Assembly: GCA_009377375.1 (NCBI GenBank)
Contig: WHUE01000029.1
Location: forward strand, 1 to 42,005
Source of the DNA: Alphaproteobacteria bacterium
GTDB lineage: Bacteria; Pseudomonadota; Alphaproteobacteria; MPNO01; UBA2964
Direction of reading: 5' to 3'
Length of the DNA stretch: 42,005 bases
In this document: piece by piece, positions 1-8,105 of the stretch
How positions within the stretch are numbered: position 1 is the stretch's first letter
How the letters are laid out: every line of letters starts with the position of its first letter
The notes under the pieces: model-generated
The model's database searches: none
The model's input: the letters and a program-made list of their open reading frames with translations, nothing else
Told to the model about the DNA's origin: nothing
Made by a program: the position numbers and the translations under genes

Positions 1-1
1 C

Positions 2-1159
2 AACGAGAACAACGCCGTCGGGCTGCTGCACGAGGAGATGCGGCGCGCCGGCTCGATCATCCTTGCCGCGGGCGACGCGCACCGCGTGCCGGCCGGCGGC
101 GCGCTGGCGGTCGACCGGGACGGGTTCGCCGGCGCGGTGCAGGCGGCGCTGCAGGACCATCCACTCGTCGAGGTCCAGCGCGAGGAGGTTTCCGGCCTGC
201 CGCCGGAAGATTGGGACAGCGTGATCGTCGCCACCGGCCCGCTGACTTCGGACGCGCTGGCGGAAGCCATCCGCGACCTGACGGGCGAGGATTCGCTCGC
301 CTTCTTCGACGCCATCGCGCCCATCGTCCATTTCGACTCGATCGACATGTCGAAGGCGTGGTTCCAGTCGCGCTACGATAAGGGCGACGGGCGGGACTAC
401 ATCAACTGCCCGATGACCGCGGAACAGTACGACGCCTTCATCGACGCCCTGCTGGAAGGCGAGGCCACCGAGTTCAAGGAGTGGGAGAAGGACACCCCCT
501 ATTTCGAGGGCTGCCTGCCCATCGAAGTCATGGCCGCGCGCGGGCGCAGAACGCTCTCCTACGGCCCGATGAAGCCGGTCGGGCTGACGAACCCGCACAG
601 CGCGGAGAAGCCCTACGCCGTCGTCCAGCTTCGTCAGGACAACGCGCTGGGGACGCTCTACAACATGGTCGGGTTCCAGACCAAGCTGAAGCATGGCGAG
701 CAGAGCCGCGTCTTCCGCACCATCCCGGGGCTGGAGGGCGCGAGCTTCGCGCGGCTGGGCGGGCTGCACCGCAACACTTTCCTCAACTCGCCCCGCCTGC
801 TCGACGGCGCGCTGCGGCTCAGGGCCATGCCGCAGCTACGCTTCGCCGGCCAGATCACCGGCGTCGAAGGCTATGTGGAAAGCGCCGCCATCGGGCTGCT
901 GGCCGGCCGCTTCGCCGCCGCCGAACGTCTCGGCCGCGCCTCCGCCCCGCCGCCGCCGACCACCGCGCTGGGCGCCCTGATCGCGCATATCACCGGCGGG
1001 GCCGAAGCCGAGACCTTCCAGCCGATGAACGTCAATTTCGGCCTGTTCCCGCCCCTCGAAGGCCGCCATCGCGGCCGCGAGCGCAAGCAGGCCTATTCCC
1101 GCCGGGCGCTCGCCGACATCGACGCCTGGCTCGGGGAGACGGCAGCCGCAGCGGAGTAG
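2..1159 (+). CDS. trmFO: TrmFO, folate-dependent tRNA U54 methyltransferase, 5' truncated
   Basis: The product methylates uridine 54 in the T-loop of tRNA, using methylenetetrahydrofolate and reduced FAD. The reading frame is open from base 2 with no start codon, so the N-terminus with the FAD-binding glycine motif lies outside the window. The visible part is 386 codons; family members are usually about 450 residues. Family hallmarks are [12 protein letters not shown] at the very start, [15 protein letters not shown] and [11 protein letters not shown] in the middle, and [16 protein letters not shown] near the end. The TAG stop at 1157 is one base before the stop of the convergent NDUFAF6-like gene, so the pair is tail to tail. 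TrmFO next to that gene is a common alphaproteobacterial arrangement. The identification is firm; only the missing 5' end is open. Confidence 0.96.
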   Translation, partial: NENNAVGLLHEEMRRAGSIILAAGDAHRVPAGGALAVDRDGFAGAVQAALQDHPLVEVQREEVSGLPPEDWDSVIVATGPLTSDALAEAIRDLTGEDSLAFFDAIAPIVHFDSIDMSKAWFQSRYDKGDGRDYINCPMTAEQYDAFIDALLEGEATEFKEWEKDTPYFEGCLPIEVMAARGRRTLSYGPMKPVGLTNPHSAEKPYAVVQLRQDNALGTLYNMVGFQTKLKHGEQSRVFRTIPGLEGASFARLGGLHRNTFLNSPRLLDGALRLRAMPQLRFAGQITGVEGYVESAAIGLLAGRFAAAERLGRASAPPPPTTALGALIAHITGGAEAETFQPMNVNFGLFPPLEGRHRGRERKQAYSRRALADIDAWLGETAAAAE

Positions 1160-1160
1160 C

Positions 1161-2006
1161 TCAGAACCGTCCCGTCCGGTTCGCCCATGTCAGGCGAAGC
1201 TGGACCGCCAGCGGACCCGGCGGGCGCATCGCGTGCGGATCGTAGCCGGCGCGAGCGAGCCGGCGCAGCGTGAGTCCGCCGAGCGCGGCGGGCAGCAGCG
1301 CCGCCTTTGCCGCACCGGGCACGGCGGCGCGCCCCGCCCGCGCCTGCGCCAGATGCGACCGCGCTTCCTCCGCGACGCCACGGCAGACGGCGGCCAGCGC
1401 CTCGCGGTTCCGGTTCTCGACGACGTCGCCCGCGCGCAGCCCCGCCCCGGCCAGCAGCTCCGCCGGCAGATAGACCCGGCGCTGCGCGGCGTGGAACGGC
1501 ACGGCGCGCAGCAGCCCCGCCAGCGCGTGCGCAATGCCTGCCGCCTCCCCCGCCGCCAGCGACGCCTCGTCCCGCGCGCCGCACGCGGTCAGCGCGAGGC
1601 GTACCAGCCCGCCGCTGCTCGTCCGCGCATAGGCGATCAGCGCCGCCAGGGTCGGCGGCGGCGCCTCTTCCATATCCTGCTCCCGCGCCTCCAGCACGGC
1701 GTCGAAGGGTGCGCGCGGCAATCCGTGCGCCGCCACCGCGTCAGCCAGGGCCAGCACCACCGCGTGGCGGCGCGGCGCGCCCGCATAGATCCCGTCCAGC
1801 GATTCGCGCCACCATTGCAGCCTGATCCGCCCCAGCAGCGGCTCGGATACGATCTCCGGTATGCGCGCGACCTCGAGGTTGAAGGCGTGCAGCGCGAACA
1901 GGGCGGCGCGCGCGGACCGGGGGGCGAACAGGTCGGCGAGGTAGCGCTCGCGGTCGTGCCGGCGCAGCTCGGCCGCGCAGTGCTCGGCGGCGGCGCGGGC
2001 GTCCAT
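1161..2006 (-). CDS. Squalene/phytoene-synthase-fold protein, NDUFAF6-like, probably non-catalytic
   Basis: This 281-residue protein has the trans-isoprenyl synthase fold (LFAPRSARAALFALHAFNLE, LQWWRESLDGIY, QRRVYLPAELL). Both aspartate-rich diphosphate-binding motifs are missing. The first is replaced by NLEVARIPE, and the second, just before RRVYLP, has no Asp pair. This matches the NDUFAF6 group, whose mitochondrial members help assemble respiratory complex I; I infer a similar role rather than synthesis of squalene. In related genomes the gene follows secD-secF-Mth938, and here it lies downstream of that run with the 2088-8104 block in between. The start is the ATG at 2006. The open frame continues upstream, but it then runs into the divergent hpnC. 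Alternatives: a degenerate phytoene synthase or a hopanoid-pathway HpnD; the absent Asp motifs argue against both. Confidence 0.82.
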   Translation of the reverse strand: MDARAAAEHCAAELRRHDRERYLADLFAPRSARAALFALHAFNLEVARIPEIVSEPLLGRIRLQWWRESLDGIYAGAPRRHAVVLALADAVAAHGLPRAPFDAVLEAREQDMEEAPPPTLAALIAYARTSSGGLVRLALTACGARDEASLAAGEAAGIAHALAGLLRAVPFHAAQRRVYLPAELLAGAGLRAGDVVENRNREALAAVCRGVAEEARSHLAQARAGRAAVPGAAKAALLPAALGGLTLRRLARAGYDPHAMRPPGPLAVQLRLTWANRTGRF

Positions 2007-2087
2007 CGCGCCGTCCGGGGATGCGAACGACTCGGTCAACGCGATATATGTGTTAAAGAGTTGGGCATCGCGAAACGACGATAGACG

Positions 2088-2960
2088 ATGGACAGCACCG
2101 TCGAAACCGGCAAGCGGCCTCTGCCGCGCCCCAGCAGCCCGACAAGGACCCGGACGGAGGAGAACTTCCCGGTCGCCAGCCGGCTGATTCCGGCTGCGCT
2201 GCGCCCCCATGTCCACCGCTTCTACCTGTGCGTCCGCGCCGCCGACGACGTGGCCGATTCGCCCGATCTGACCCCGGCCGACAAGGCCGCGCTGCTGGAG
2301 GCGATGGATGCGGCACTCCGGGGCGAAGGCGCCGACGACTACGCCACCCGCCACGCCCGCGACTTCCGGGCCAGCGCGCTGGAAACCGGCGTGACGGTAG
2401 AACACGCCCGCCACCTGCTCCAGGCCTTCACGATGGACGTGACGAAGCTGCGCTACCGGAACTGGAGCGAGCTGGTCAATTACTGCCTCTACTCCGCCGC
2501 CCCGGTCGGCCGCTATCTGCTGGACCTGCACGGCGAGGATCAGTCCGCGCGCCCGGCGACGGACGCGCTGTGCATCGCGTTGCAGATTCTGAACCATCTT
2601 CAGGATTGCGGCGACGACTACCGCGAGCTCGACCGCGTCTACATACCGGAGCCGTGGCTGAAGGAGGCCGGGCTGGACGTATCCGCGCTCGGCGCCGGGC
2701 CGTCCGGCCCCGCGATGCGGGGCGTGCTCGACCGCGTGCTCGACCGCACCGACGAACTGATCGTCCGCGCCGCTTCCGGCCCGCCGATGATCCGCCATCG
2801 CGGGCTGCGGCTGGAAACGGCCGTCATCGTCGCCATCGCGCGCCGGCTTTCCGCCCGGCTGCGCCGGCGCGACCCGCTGGCCGGGCGGGTGGAGCTCGGC
2901 GCGTGGGACAAGGCGATGGCGTTTTCCGCCGGCATCGTCCGCGGCTGGCGGGCCCGCTGA
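2088..2960 (+). CDS. hpnC: HpnC, hydroxysqualene synthase
   Basis: HpnC converts presqualene diphosphate into hydroxysqualene in the bacterial HpnCDE route to squalene and hopanoids. The 290-residue protein starts its conserved part at ENFPVASRLIP (about residue 25), typical of HpnC. Both Asp-rich motifs are intact: DDVAD at 53-57 and DCGDD at 173-177 within ALQILNHLQDCGDDYRELDR. The latter is the HpnC version rather than the NxLRDxxED form of HpnD. The stop shares a base with the start of hpnE (TGATG), so the two are translationally coupled. No hpnD lies between or beside them, although the presqualene diphosphate substrate requires it. The gene is divergent from the NDUFAF6-like gene across 81 bp. 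The HpnC call is better supported than HpnD on motif grounds. Confidence 0.88.
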   Translation: MDSTVETGKRPLPRPSSPTRTRTEENFPVASRLIPAALRPHVHRFYLCVRAADDVADSPDLTPADKAALLEAMDAALRGEGADDYATRHARDFRASALETGVTVEHARHLLQAFTMDVTKLRYRNWSELVNYCLYSAAPVGRYLLDLHGEDQSARPATDALCIALQILNHLQDCGDDYRELDRVYIPEPWLKEAGLDVSALGAGPSGPAMRGVLDRVLDRTDELIVRAASGPPMIRHRGLRLETAVIVAIARRLSARLRRRDPLAGRVELGAWDKAMAFSAGIVRGWRAR

Positions 2961-4237
2961 TGGCAACTGTCCATGTCGTCGGCGGAGGACTGTCCGGCCT
3001 CGCCTGCGCGGTGCGCAGCGCGCAGGCCGGGCGCAAGGTCGCGCTGTACGAAGCGGCGCCGCAGGCCGGCGGGCGCTGCCGGTCCTTCCTCGACGACGGG
3101 CTCGGCTGCCTGATCGACAACGGCAGCCACATGCTGCTCGGCGCCAACACCTCCACCCGCGACTACCTGTCCGGGATCGGCTCCGCGGGGATGCTGCAGG
3201 AAATCGCCCCGGCCGGGTTTCCCTTCCTTGAGCCCGCCACCGGGCGCCGCTGGACCCTCCGGCCCGGCTCGCCGTGGCTGCCGCTGTGGCTTCTGTCGAA
3301 GAGCCGGCGCGTGCCCGACACCTCGCCCTCCGATTATCTCCAGGTGCTGCGCCTCGCCCGCGCCGGCCCGCGCCAGACCGTCGCCGACTGCGTCGACACG
3401 GCGAACCCGCTGTTCGAGCGGCTGTGGCAGCCCATGTGCTGCGCCGCGCTCAACACCGATGCGCGGGAAGCCTCGGCGCGGCTGATGTGGCGGGTGGTCG
3501 CGCAGACGCTGCTCAAGGGCGAGGCGGCCTGCCGGCCGATGATCTTCACCCGCGGCCTGACGCCGACCCTGATCGACCCCGCCCTGAAGGTGCTGCAGAA
3601 CCATGGCGCGAATGTTCGCTACCAGGCCCGGGTCAGGGGTCTGCGCTGGCAAAACGGCCGCGTGGTCGCCCTCCACTTCCCCGAAGGGCTGATGCGGCTG
3701 GAGGCGGACGACGCGCTGGTGCTGGCAGTGCCGCCGGACATATGCCGCGAGATATGGCCCGCCATCGAAGCACCGGAGCAGTACCGGCCCATCGTCAATA
3801 TCCATTTCCGCCTGCCGGAGCCGGTCGCGCTGCCCGGCGCGATGCCGTTCCTGGGACTCATCGGCACCGATTCGCAATGGCTGTTTTCGCGCGGCGACGT
3901 GCTGTCGGTCACCATCAGCGCGGGCGAACGCTTCGTCGACCGCCCCAGCTGGGAGCTCGCCAACCACATCTGGGACGAGGTGACCCACGCCATGGGGCGC
4001 AACATGGGCCGGCTTCCGCCCTGGCGCGTGATCAAGGAGCGCCGCGCCACCATCGCACAGACGCCGGCCGTCGCGGCGCACCGTCCGGGGCCCGAAACCG
4101 CCCTTTCCAACATGTTCCTCGCCGGGGACTGGACCGATACCGGCCTGCCCGCGACGATAGAAAGCAGCATCCGCTCCGGCCATGTCGCGGCGCGGCTCGC
4201 GCTGCGCGCGATGGACCGGCGCCCGGCCGACAAGTGA
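2960..4237 (+). CDS. hpnE: HpnE, FAD-dependent hydroxysqualene dehydroxylase
   Basis: HpnE reduces hydroxysqualene to squalene, the last step of the HpnCDE pathway feeding squalene-hopene cyclase. The 425-residue protein begins directly with a Rossmann dinucleotide motif, VHVVGGGLSGLACA, followed by the second FAD contact YEAAPQAGGRCRS (residues about 28-40). The region LIDNGSHMLLGAN is characteristic of HpnE. The C-terminal FAD-contact region reads MFLAGDWTDTGLPATIESS. The ATG at 2960 overlaps the hpnC stop by one base, which fixes the start. The frame is open far upstream only because of the high GC; that part antisenses or overlaps hpnC and is not coding. Usual family length is about 420-450 residues, so the gene is complete. 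Downstream are 157 bp before the PuuD-like gene. Confidence 0.92.
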   Translation: MATVHVVGGGLSGLACAVRSAQAGRKVALYEAAPQAGGRCRSFLDDGLGCLIDNGSHMLLGANTSTRDYLSGIGSAGMLQEIAPAGFPFLEPATGRRWTLRPGSPWLPLWLLSKSRRVPDTSPSDYLQVLRLARAGPRQTVADCVDTANPLFERLWQPMCCAALNTDAREASARLMWRVVAQTLLKGEAACRPMIFTRGLTPTLIDPALKVLQNHGANVRYQARVRGLRWQNGRVVALHFPEGLMRLEADDALVLAVPPDICREIWPAIEAPEQYRPIVNIHFRLPEPVALPGAMPFLGLIGTDSQWLFSRGDVLSVTISAGERFVDRPSWELANHIWDEVTHAMGRNMGRLPPWRVIKERRATIAQTPAVAAHRPGPETALSNMFLAGDWTDTGLPATIESSIRSGHVAARLALRAMDRRPADK

Positions 4238-4304
4238 CGGGCGCCCGCGCGGGATGATCCGGCCACTACAGAAGCGGGCCGCTATTTCCCGTTGCCTGGC
4301 AGGG

Positions 4305-4333
4305 TTTTCCATAGTCCCAGATAATGCTATAAA
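4305..4333 (+). promoter_or_regulatory. Candidate promoter of the PuuD-like gene
   Basis: TTTTCC (4305-4310) and TATAAA (4328-4333) are separated by 17 bases in an unusually AT-rich stretch between hpnE and the next gene. The start codon is 62 bases further on. The -35 element is a poor match to TTGACA, so this is a tentative sigma-70-type call. Confidence 0.35.
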
Positions 4334-4394
4334 TGTGCGCCTGAACTACAAAATCTTGTGGAAGAACCGCGTAATCGCTTAAGGGGGTGCAGAA

Positions 4395-5000
4395 ATGGCC
4401 AAGATACTTTCCGATCTTAAAAGCACGATCATCGCCGGGGTTGTCCTGGCGATCGTGCTCCTCATCGTCCTCGCCGGCTGGCACAAGGCCGGCGCGTCGT
4501 TCGACTTCGGATGGTGGGCTTTCTTCTTCCGCTGGCTCCACGTGCTCAGCGGCGTGATGTGGATCGGCATTCTCTGGTACTTCAACTTCGTCCAGATTCC
4601 GAACATGCCGAACATTCCGGCCGAGCAGCGCCCGGCGGTCACCAAGGTCATCGCGCCGGCGGCCCTGTTCTGGTTCCGCTGGGGCGCGATGGCGACCATC
4701 GTCACCGGGCTGATCCTCGCCTGGATGAACGGCTACATCATGGACGCGATCACCATCGGCCTGACCAGCGGCGTTGCCAAGCACAGCGCCATCGGCATCG
4801 GCATGTGGCTGGGCACCATCATGTGGTTCAACGTGTGGTTCATCATCTGGCCGAACCAGAAGATCGCGCTCGGACTGGTCGAGGCGGACGACGCGGCCAA
4901 GGCCGCCGCCGGCCGCAAGGCTATGCTGTTCTCGCGAACGAACACGATGCTGTCGATCCCGATGCTCTACGCCATGGTGTCGGCGCAGAACATCTTCTGA
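4395..5000 (+). CDS. PuuD-like integral membrane protein (urate oxidase N-terminal domain family), short form
   Basis: This 201-residue polytopic membrane protein matches the N-terminal membrane domain of PuuD-type urate hydroxylases (Urate_ox_N family). Segments visible are about 12-28, a second at about 42-65 (FFFRWLHVLSGVMWIGILWY), a third at about 95-115, a fourth at about 133-155 (MWLGTIMWFNVWFIIW) and a short C-terminal one. PuuD itself carries a C-terminal cytochrome c domain. Here the protein ends after the membrane part, with no CxxCH motif. Histidines such as that in RWLHVL could bind haem. A good Shine-Dalgarno, AAGGGGG, sits ten bases before the ATG. It has its own terminator, so it is probably transcribed alone. 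A urate role is not established for these short forms, and no other purine gene is nearby. Confidence 0.75.
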   Translation: MAKILSDLKSTIIAGVVLAIVLLIVLAGWHKAGASFDFGWWAFFFRWLHVLSGVMWIGILWYFNFVQIPNMPNIPAEQRPAVTKVIAPAALFWFRWGAMATIVTGLILAWMNGYIMDAITIGLTSGVAKHSAIGIGMWLGTIMWFNVWFIIWPNQKIALGLVEADDAAKAAAGRKAMLFSRTNTMLSIPMLYAMVSAQNIF

Positions 5001-5021
5001 CGCGCGCGGCACGCTTAGGAT

Positions 5022-5052
5022 AACGGGGGGCCTTCGGGTCCCCCGTTTTTTT
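5022..5052 (+). terminator. Strong intrinsic terminator after the PuuD-like gene
   Basis: An 11-bp stem, AACGGGGGGCC with GGTCCCCCGTT (one G-T wobble), closes a TTCG tetraloop and is followed at once by a run of seven T. This is a textbook rho-independent terminator, 22 bases after the stop codon at 5000. Confidence 0.93.
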
Positions 5053-5092
5053 GCTACAACCTCGTCGAACGCCGAACCACCCGGTTAACGGC

Positions 5093-6466
5093 ATGAACGG
5101 CACGCCATTGCGCAACCCCGCCTTCCGGCGCCTCTTCGCGGGCCAGGTCGCCTCGCTGTTCGGCTCCGGTCTCGCGACCGTCGCGCTCGCGCTGATGGCA
5201 TACAGCCTCGCCCCGGACCGCGCCGGCAGCACCCTCGGCACGGCGCTCGCCATCAAGATGGTCAGCTATGTCGCGATCGCGCCGCTTGCCGGCGCGCTGA
5301 CCGCGCGCCTGCCGCGCCGCGCCTACCTCGTCGCGCTCGACCTGATCCGCGCCGCCGCCGTCGCCTGCCTCCCGTTCGTGGACTCGCTATGGCAGGTCTA
5401 CGCCCTGATCTTCGTTGTCAGCGCCGCATCGGCCGGGTTCACCCCCGTCTTCCAGGCCACCATTCCCGACATCCTGAAGGACGATGAGCAGTACACCCGC
5501 GCGCTGAGCTGGTCCCGCATCGCCTACGATCTCGAGAACCTGCTCAGCCCGATGCTCGCGGCCGCGCTGTTGACCGTGACCGCGTTCCACACTCTTTTCG
5601 TCCTCAACGCTATCGGCTTCCTCGCCTCCGCGGCGCTGGTCCTCTCGGTGGCACTGCCGCGCGGCAGGCCGCCGGCGCGCGAGGCGGGGCTGTGGTCCGA
5701 CATCGCCTTCGGCGGCACCCTCTACCTGCGCACGCTCCGGCTGCGCGCCCTGCTGCTCCTGTTCCTGGGCGTCGCGGTCGCCGGCGCGATGGTGATCGTC
5801 AACACGGTGGTCTATGTACGCACCGTCCTCGCGCTGGGCGATACCGATGTCGCGCTGGCCTTCGCGGCATTCGGCGCGGGATCGATGGCCGTCGCCCTCG
5901 CGCTGCCGCGATTGCTGAAACATGCCGCCGAACGGACGGTGACGGTTTCGGGCGGCGTGATGCTGTCGACGGGGCTGGCCCTCGCGACGGCGCTGCCGTC
6001 CTTCGGAGGAATGCTCGGGCTTTGGGCCGTCCTCGGCGCGGGCGCGTCCCTGGTCCAGACGCCGGCGGCCCGGATTCTGCGGCGGTCCTGCCATGAGGAG
6101 GACCGATCCCCGCTCTATGCCGCCCATTTCGCCCTTTCGCATCTGTGCTGGTTGTTCGCCTATCTCCTCGCGGGTCATGGCGGCGCCGCACTGGGCCTGC
6201 CCGCGACCTTCGCCGCCGCCGCCGCGCTCGCCGCGGCCGCCACGGCGCTGGCATGGCTGCTCTGGCCCGCGGCAGACAAAGCGGAGCTCGAACACGAACA
6301 TGAGGAGATCGTGCACGCTCACTGGCACACGCATGACGACGTACATCACGACCACAACGAGGGGAACACCGGGGAGAAGGAACCACACAGCCACGTCCAC
6401 CGGCACGGGCCGGTTCGTCACCGTCATGCGTTCGTCATCGATCTTCACCACAGGCATTGGCCATGA
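5093..6466 (+). CDS. MFS transporter with histidine-rich C-terminal tail, probable metal exporter
   Basis: A 12-helix-type major facilitator protein of 457 residues from the ATG at 5093 (MNGTPLRNPAFRRLFAGQVA). An ATG at 5051 is also in frame, but it lies inside the preceding terminator, so I prefer 5093. The MFS body occupies about residues 1-393, with hydrophobic segments throughout. The last 64 residues carry 18 histidines (for example HAHWHTHDDVHHDH, then HSHVHRHGPVRHRH). Histidine-rich tails of this kind are known on nickel/cobalt MFS exporters such as NreB and NrsD. I infer efflux of a divalent metal, probably Ni, Co or Zn. The substrate cannot be read from sequence. It is followed by chrA, another metal-stress gene, after 228 bp. 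No metal-sensing regulator is adjacent. Confidence 0.8.
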   Translation: MNGTPLRNPAFRRLFAGQVASLFGSGLATVALALMAYSLAPDRAGSTLGTALAIKMVSYVAIAPLAGALTARLPRRAYLVALDLIRAAAVACLPFVDSLWQVYALIFVVSAASAGFTPVFQATIPDILKDDEQYTRALSWSRIAYDLENLLSPMLAAALLTVTAFHTLFVLNAIGFLASAALVLSVALPRGRPPAREAGLWSDIAFGGTLYLRTLRLRALLLLFLGVAVAGAMVIVNTVVYVRTVLALGDTDVALAFAAFGAGSMAVALALPRLLKHAAERTVTVSGGVMLSTGLALATALPSFGGMLGLWAVLGAGASLVQTPAARILRRSCHEEDRSPLYAAHFALSHLCWLFAYLLAGHGGAALGLPATFAAAAALAAAATALAWLLWPAADKAELEHEHEEIVHAHWHTHDDVHHDHNEGNTGEKEPHSHVHRHGPVRHRHAFVIDLHHRHWP

Positions 6467-6528
6467 CTGCTGTTGCACCCGCCCTTAATCCGAATGCCGG
6501 AATCGGAAAAACGTGATAGGAGTCGGTT

Positions 6529-6610
6529 GCGGGGCTGACGGTGGCCGCCCCGCTCCAGAGACGAGCGATCGTCCAAGCGCTGCCGCAAACCCGTCCCGAC
6601 GGGGCTGCGG
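6529..6610 (+). other. Candidate structured leader upstream of chrA
   Basis: The 228-bp gap before chrA contains two hairpins. Stem one is GCGGGGC (6529-6535) with GCCCCGC (6547-6553). Stem two has an outer CCGCA/TGCGG pair (6583-6587, 6606-6610) around an inner CCCGTC/GACGGG. No U-run follows either, so neither is a plain terminator. I do not recognise a known riboswitch here. It may be a regulatory leader or chance pairing in high-GC sequence. Confidence 0.3.
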
Positions 6611-6694
6611 TCATGGTTGCTCGAATGTCATGCCAGCGTAACCACCTTTCTCCCCGCTCCGCCGGAACACGGATAGCCGCTGGATGATCGCGTC

Positions 6695-8104
6695 ATGACC
6701 GAAACCGTTTCCCCTGCCCGGGCCCCATCCGACGCATCCGCCGATCCGGAGACGCCCGTCCCGTTCGGAGCGGCGTTCCGGGTCTGGCTGCGCATCGGGC
6801 TGCTCAGCTTCGGCGGACCCGCCGGGCAGATCGCGCTGATGCATCGCATCATCGTCGACGAGAAGCAGTGGCTGTCCGAGGCGCGCTACCTGCATGCGCT
6901 GAACTACTGCATGCTGCTGCCCGGCCCGGAGGCCCAACAGCTCGCCACATACACGGGGTGGCTGCTCAACCGCACACTCGGCGGCATCGTCGCCGGCGGT
7001 CTGTTCGTCTTGCCCGGCGCGCTCGTCATGCTTGCGCTCAGCGCGCTCTATGCCGGGTTCAGCGAGTTCGGCGTCGTCAACGCGCTCTTCTACGGCATCA
7101 AGGCCGCGGTGCTGGCGGTGGTGCTGGAGGCGCTGATCCGGATATCGAAGCGCGCGCTGAAAAACGGGCTGATGTACGCCATCGCCGCCGGCGCCTTCGT
7201 CGCAATCTTCGCCTTCGATGTGCCCTTTCCAGCCATCATCGCCGTGGCAGCGCTGATCGGCATGGCCGGCGCCCGCATCGCGGCCGGCAAGCTGGTCGTG
7301 ATCAAGGGGCCGGAAGCGGCTACCGACGTGGACGACTCGCTCACCGGGCGCGCCCTGATGGCCGGCGGGCTCTCGCACACGAAGCCCTCGGCGCGGTTTG
7401 CGGCGGGCGCCCTCGTCGTATGCCTGACGCTGTGGCTGGGGCCGATCGCGGTCCTGTTCGCGACGCTCGGGCCGCAGAACGTCTTCACGCAGGAGGCCGT
7501 GTTCTTCTCCAAGATGGCTGTCGTCACCTTCGGTGGCGCCTATGCCGTGCTCGCCTACGTCGCGCAGCAGGCCGTGGAGATCTACGGCTGGATGGCTCCC
7601 GGGCAGATGCTGGACGGGCTCGGCCTCGCCGAGACCACGCCGGGGCCGCTGATCCTGGTGACCCAGTTCGTCGGCTTCCTGGGCGCGTACCGCAATCCGG
7701 GCGCGCTGGACCCGATGACCGCCGGCGCGCTCGGCGCGCTGGTCACCACCTGGACCACGTTCCTGCCGTGCTTCCTGTGGATTTTCCTCGGCGCGCCCTA
7801 TGTCGAGGCGCTGCGCGGCCGGGCGGCGCTCAACGCCGCGCTTTCGGCGATCACCGCCGCCGTGGTGGGCGTGATCCTCAACCTCAGCGTCTGGTTCGCG
7901 CTGCACGTGGTGTTCGACCGCGTCGGCGGTGTGAATGTCGGTGTGATCAAGATCGCCGTGCCAGTGTGGCATACCGTCGACTGGTTCGCCTGCGCGCTGT
8001 CCCTCGGCGCGGCGCTCGCCATGCTCCGGTTCCACGTCGGCATGATCCCGACCCTCGCGGCCTGCGCCGCGCTGGGCTTGGGGCGCTGGTACGTCTTCGG
8101 TTAG
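6695..8104 (+). CDS. chrA: ChrA, chromate transport protein, long two-domain form
   Basis: ChrA exports chromate across the inner membrane. This 469-residue protein has the two homologous CHR domains of the long form. The first opens with VWLRIGLLSFGGPAGQIALM and contains YCMLLPGPEAQQLATYTGW. The second opens with FFSKMAVVTFGGAYAVLAYV and contains LAETTPGPLILVTQFVGF. The paired FGG and PGP motifs are diagnostic. Length fits the family (about 390-450) with a short hydrophilic N-terminal extension. The ATG at 6695 has only a weak upstream GGAT. No chrB regulator is adjacent; a possible RNA leader precedes the gene. The stop codon at 8102-8104 directly abuts a long palindromic element. Confidence 0.93.
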   Translation: MTETVSPARAPSDASADPETPVPFGAAFRVWLRIGLLSFGGPAGQIALMHRIIVDEKQWLSEARYLHALNYCMLLPGPEAQQLATYTGWLLNRTLGGIVAGGLFVLPGALVMLALSALYAGFSEFGVVNALFYGIKAAVLAVVLEALIRISKRALKNGLMYAIAAGAFVAIFAFDVPFPAIIAVAALIGMAGARIAAGKLVVIKGPEAATDVDDSLTGRALMAGGLSHTKPSARFAAGALVVCLTLWLGPIAVLFATLGPQNVFTQEAVFFSKMAVVTFGGAYAVLAYVAQQAVEIYGWMAPGQMLDGLGLAETTPGPLILVTQFVGFLGAYRNPGALDPMTAGALGALVTTWTTFLPCFLWIFLGAPYVEALRGRAALNAALSAITAAVVGVILNLSVWFALHVVFDRVGGVNVGVIKIAVPVWHTVDWFACALSLGAALAMLRFHVGMIPTLAACAALGLGRWYVFG

Positions 8105-8105
8105 A

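Noticed and set aside
1161-2006. Calling the NDUFAF6-like gene hpnD
   Set aside because: Both Asp-rich catalytic motifs are absent, unlike any functional HpnD.
4266-5012. Antisense frame over the PuuD-like gene
   Set aside because: Hydrophilic, His/Arg-rich, no motif; sense strand has ribosome site, family match and terminator.
6292-6466. Repeated CAC/CAT triplets looking like a DNA repeat
   Set aside because: They encode the histidine-rich tail in frame; units are irregular and there are no spacers, so not a CRISPR or tandem repeat.
5387-6478. Antisense open frame over the MFS gene
   Set aside because: Shadow ORF produced by codon bias; the sense protein has clear membrane segments.
6467-6694. 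Known riboswitch class in the chrA leader
   Set aside because: I could not match any consensus core I know; kept only as a low-confidence structured leader.
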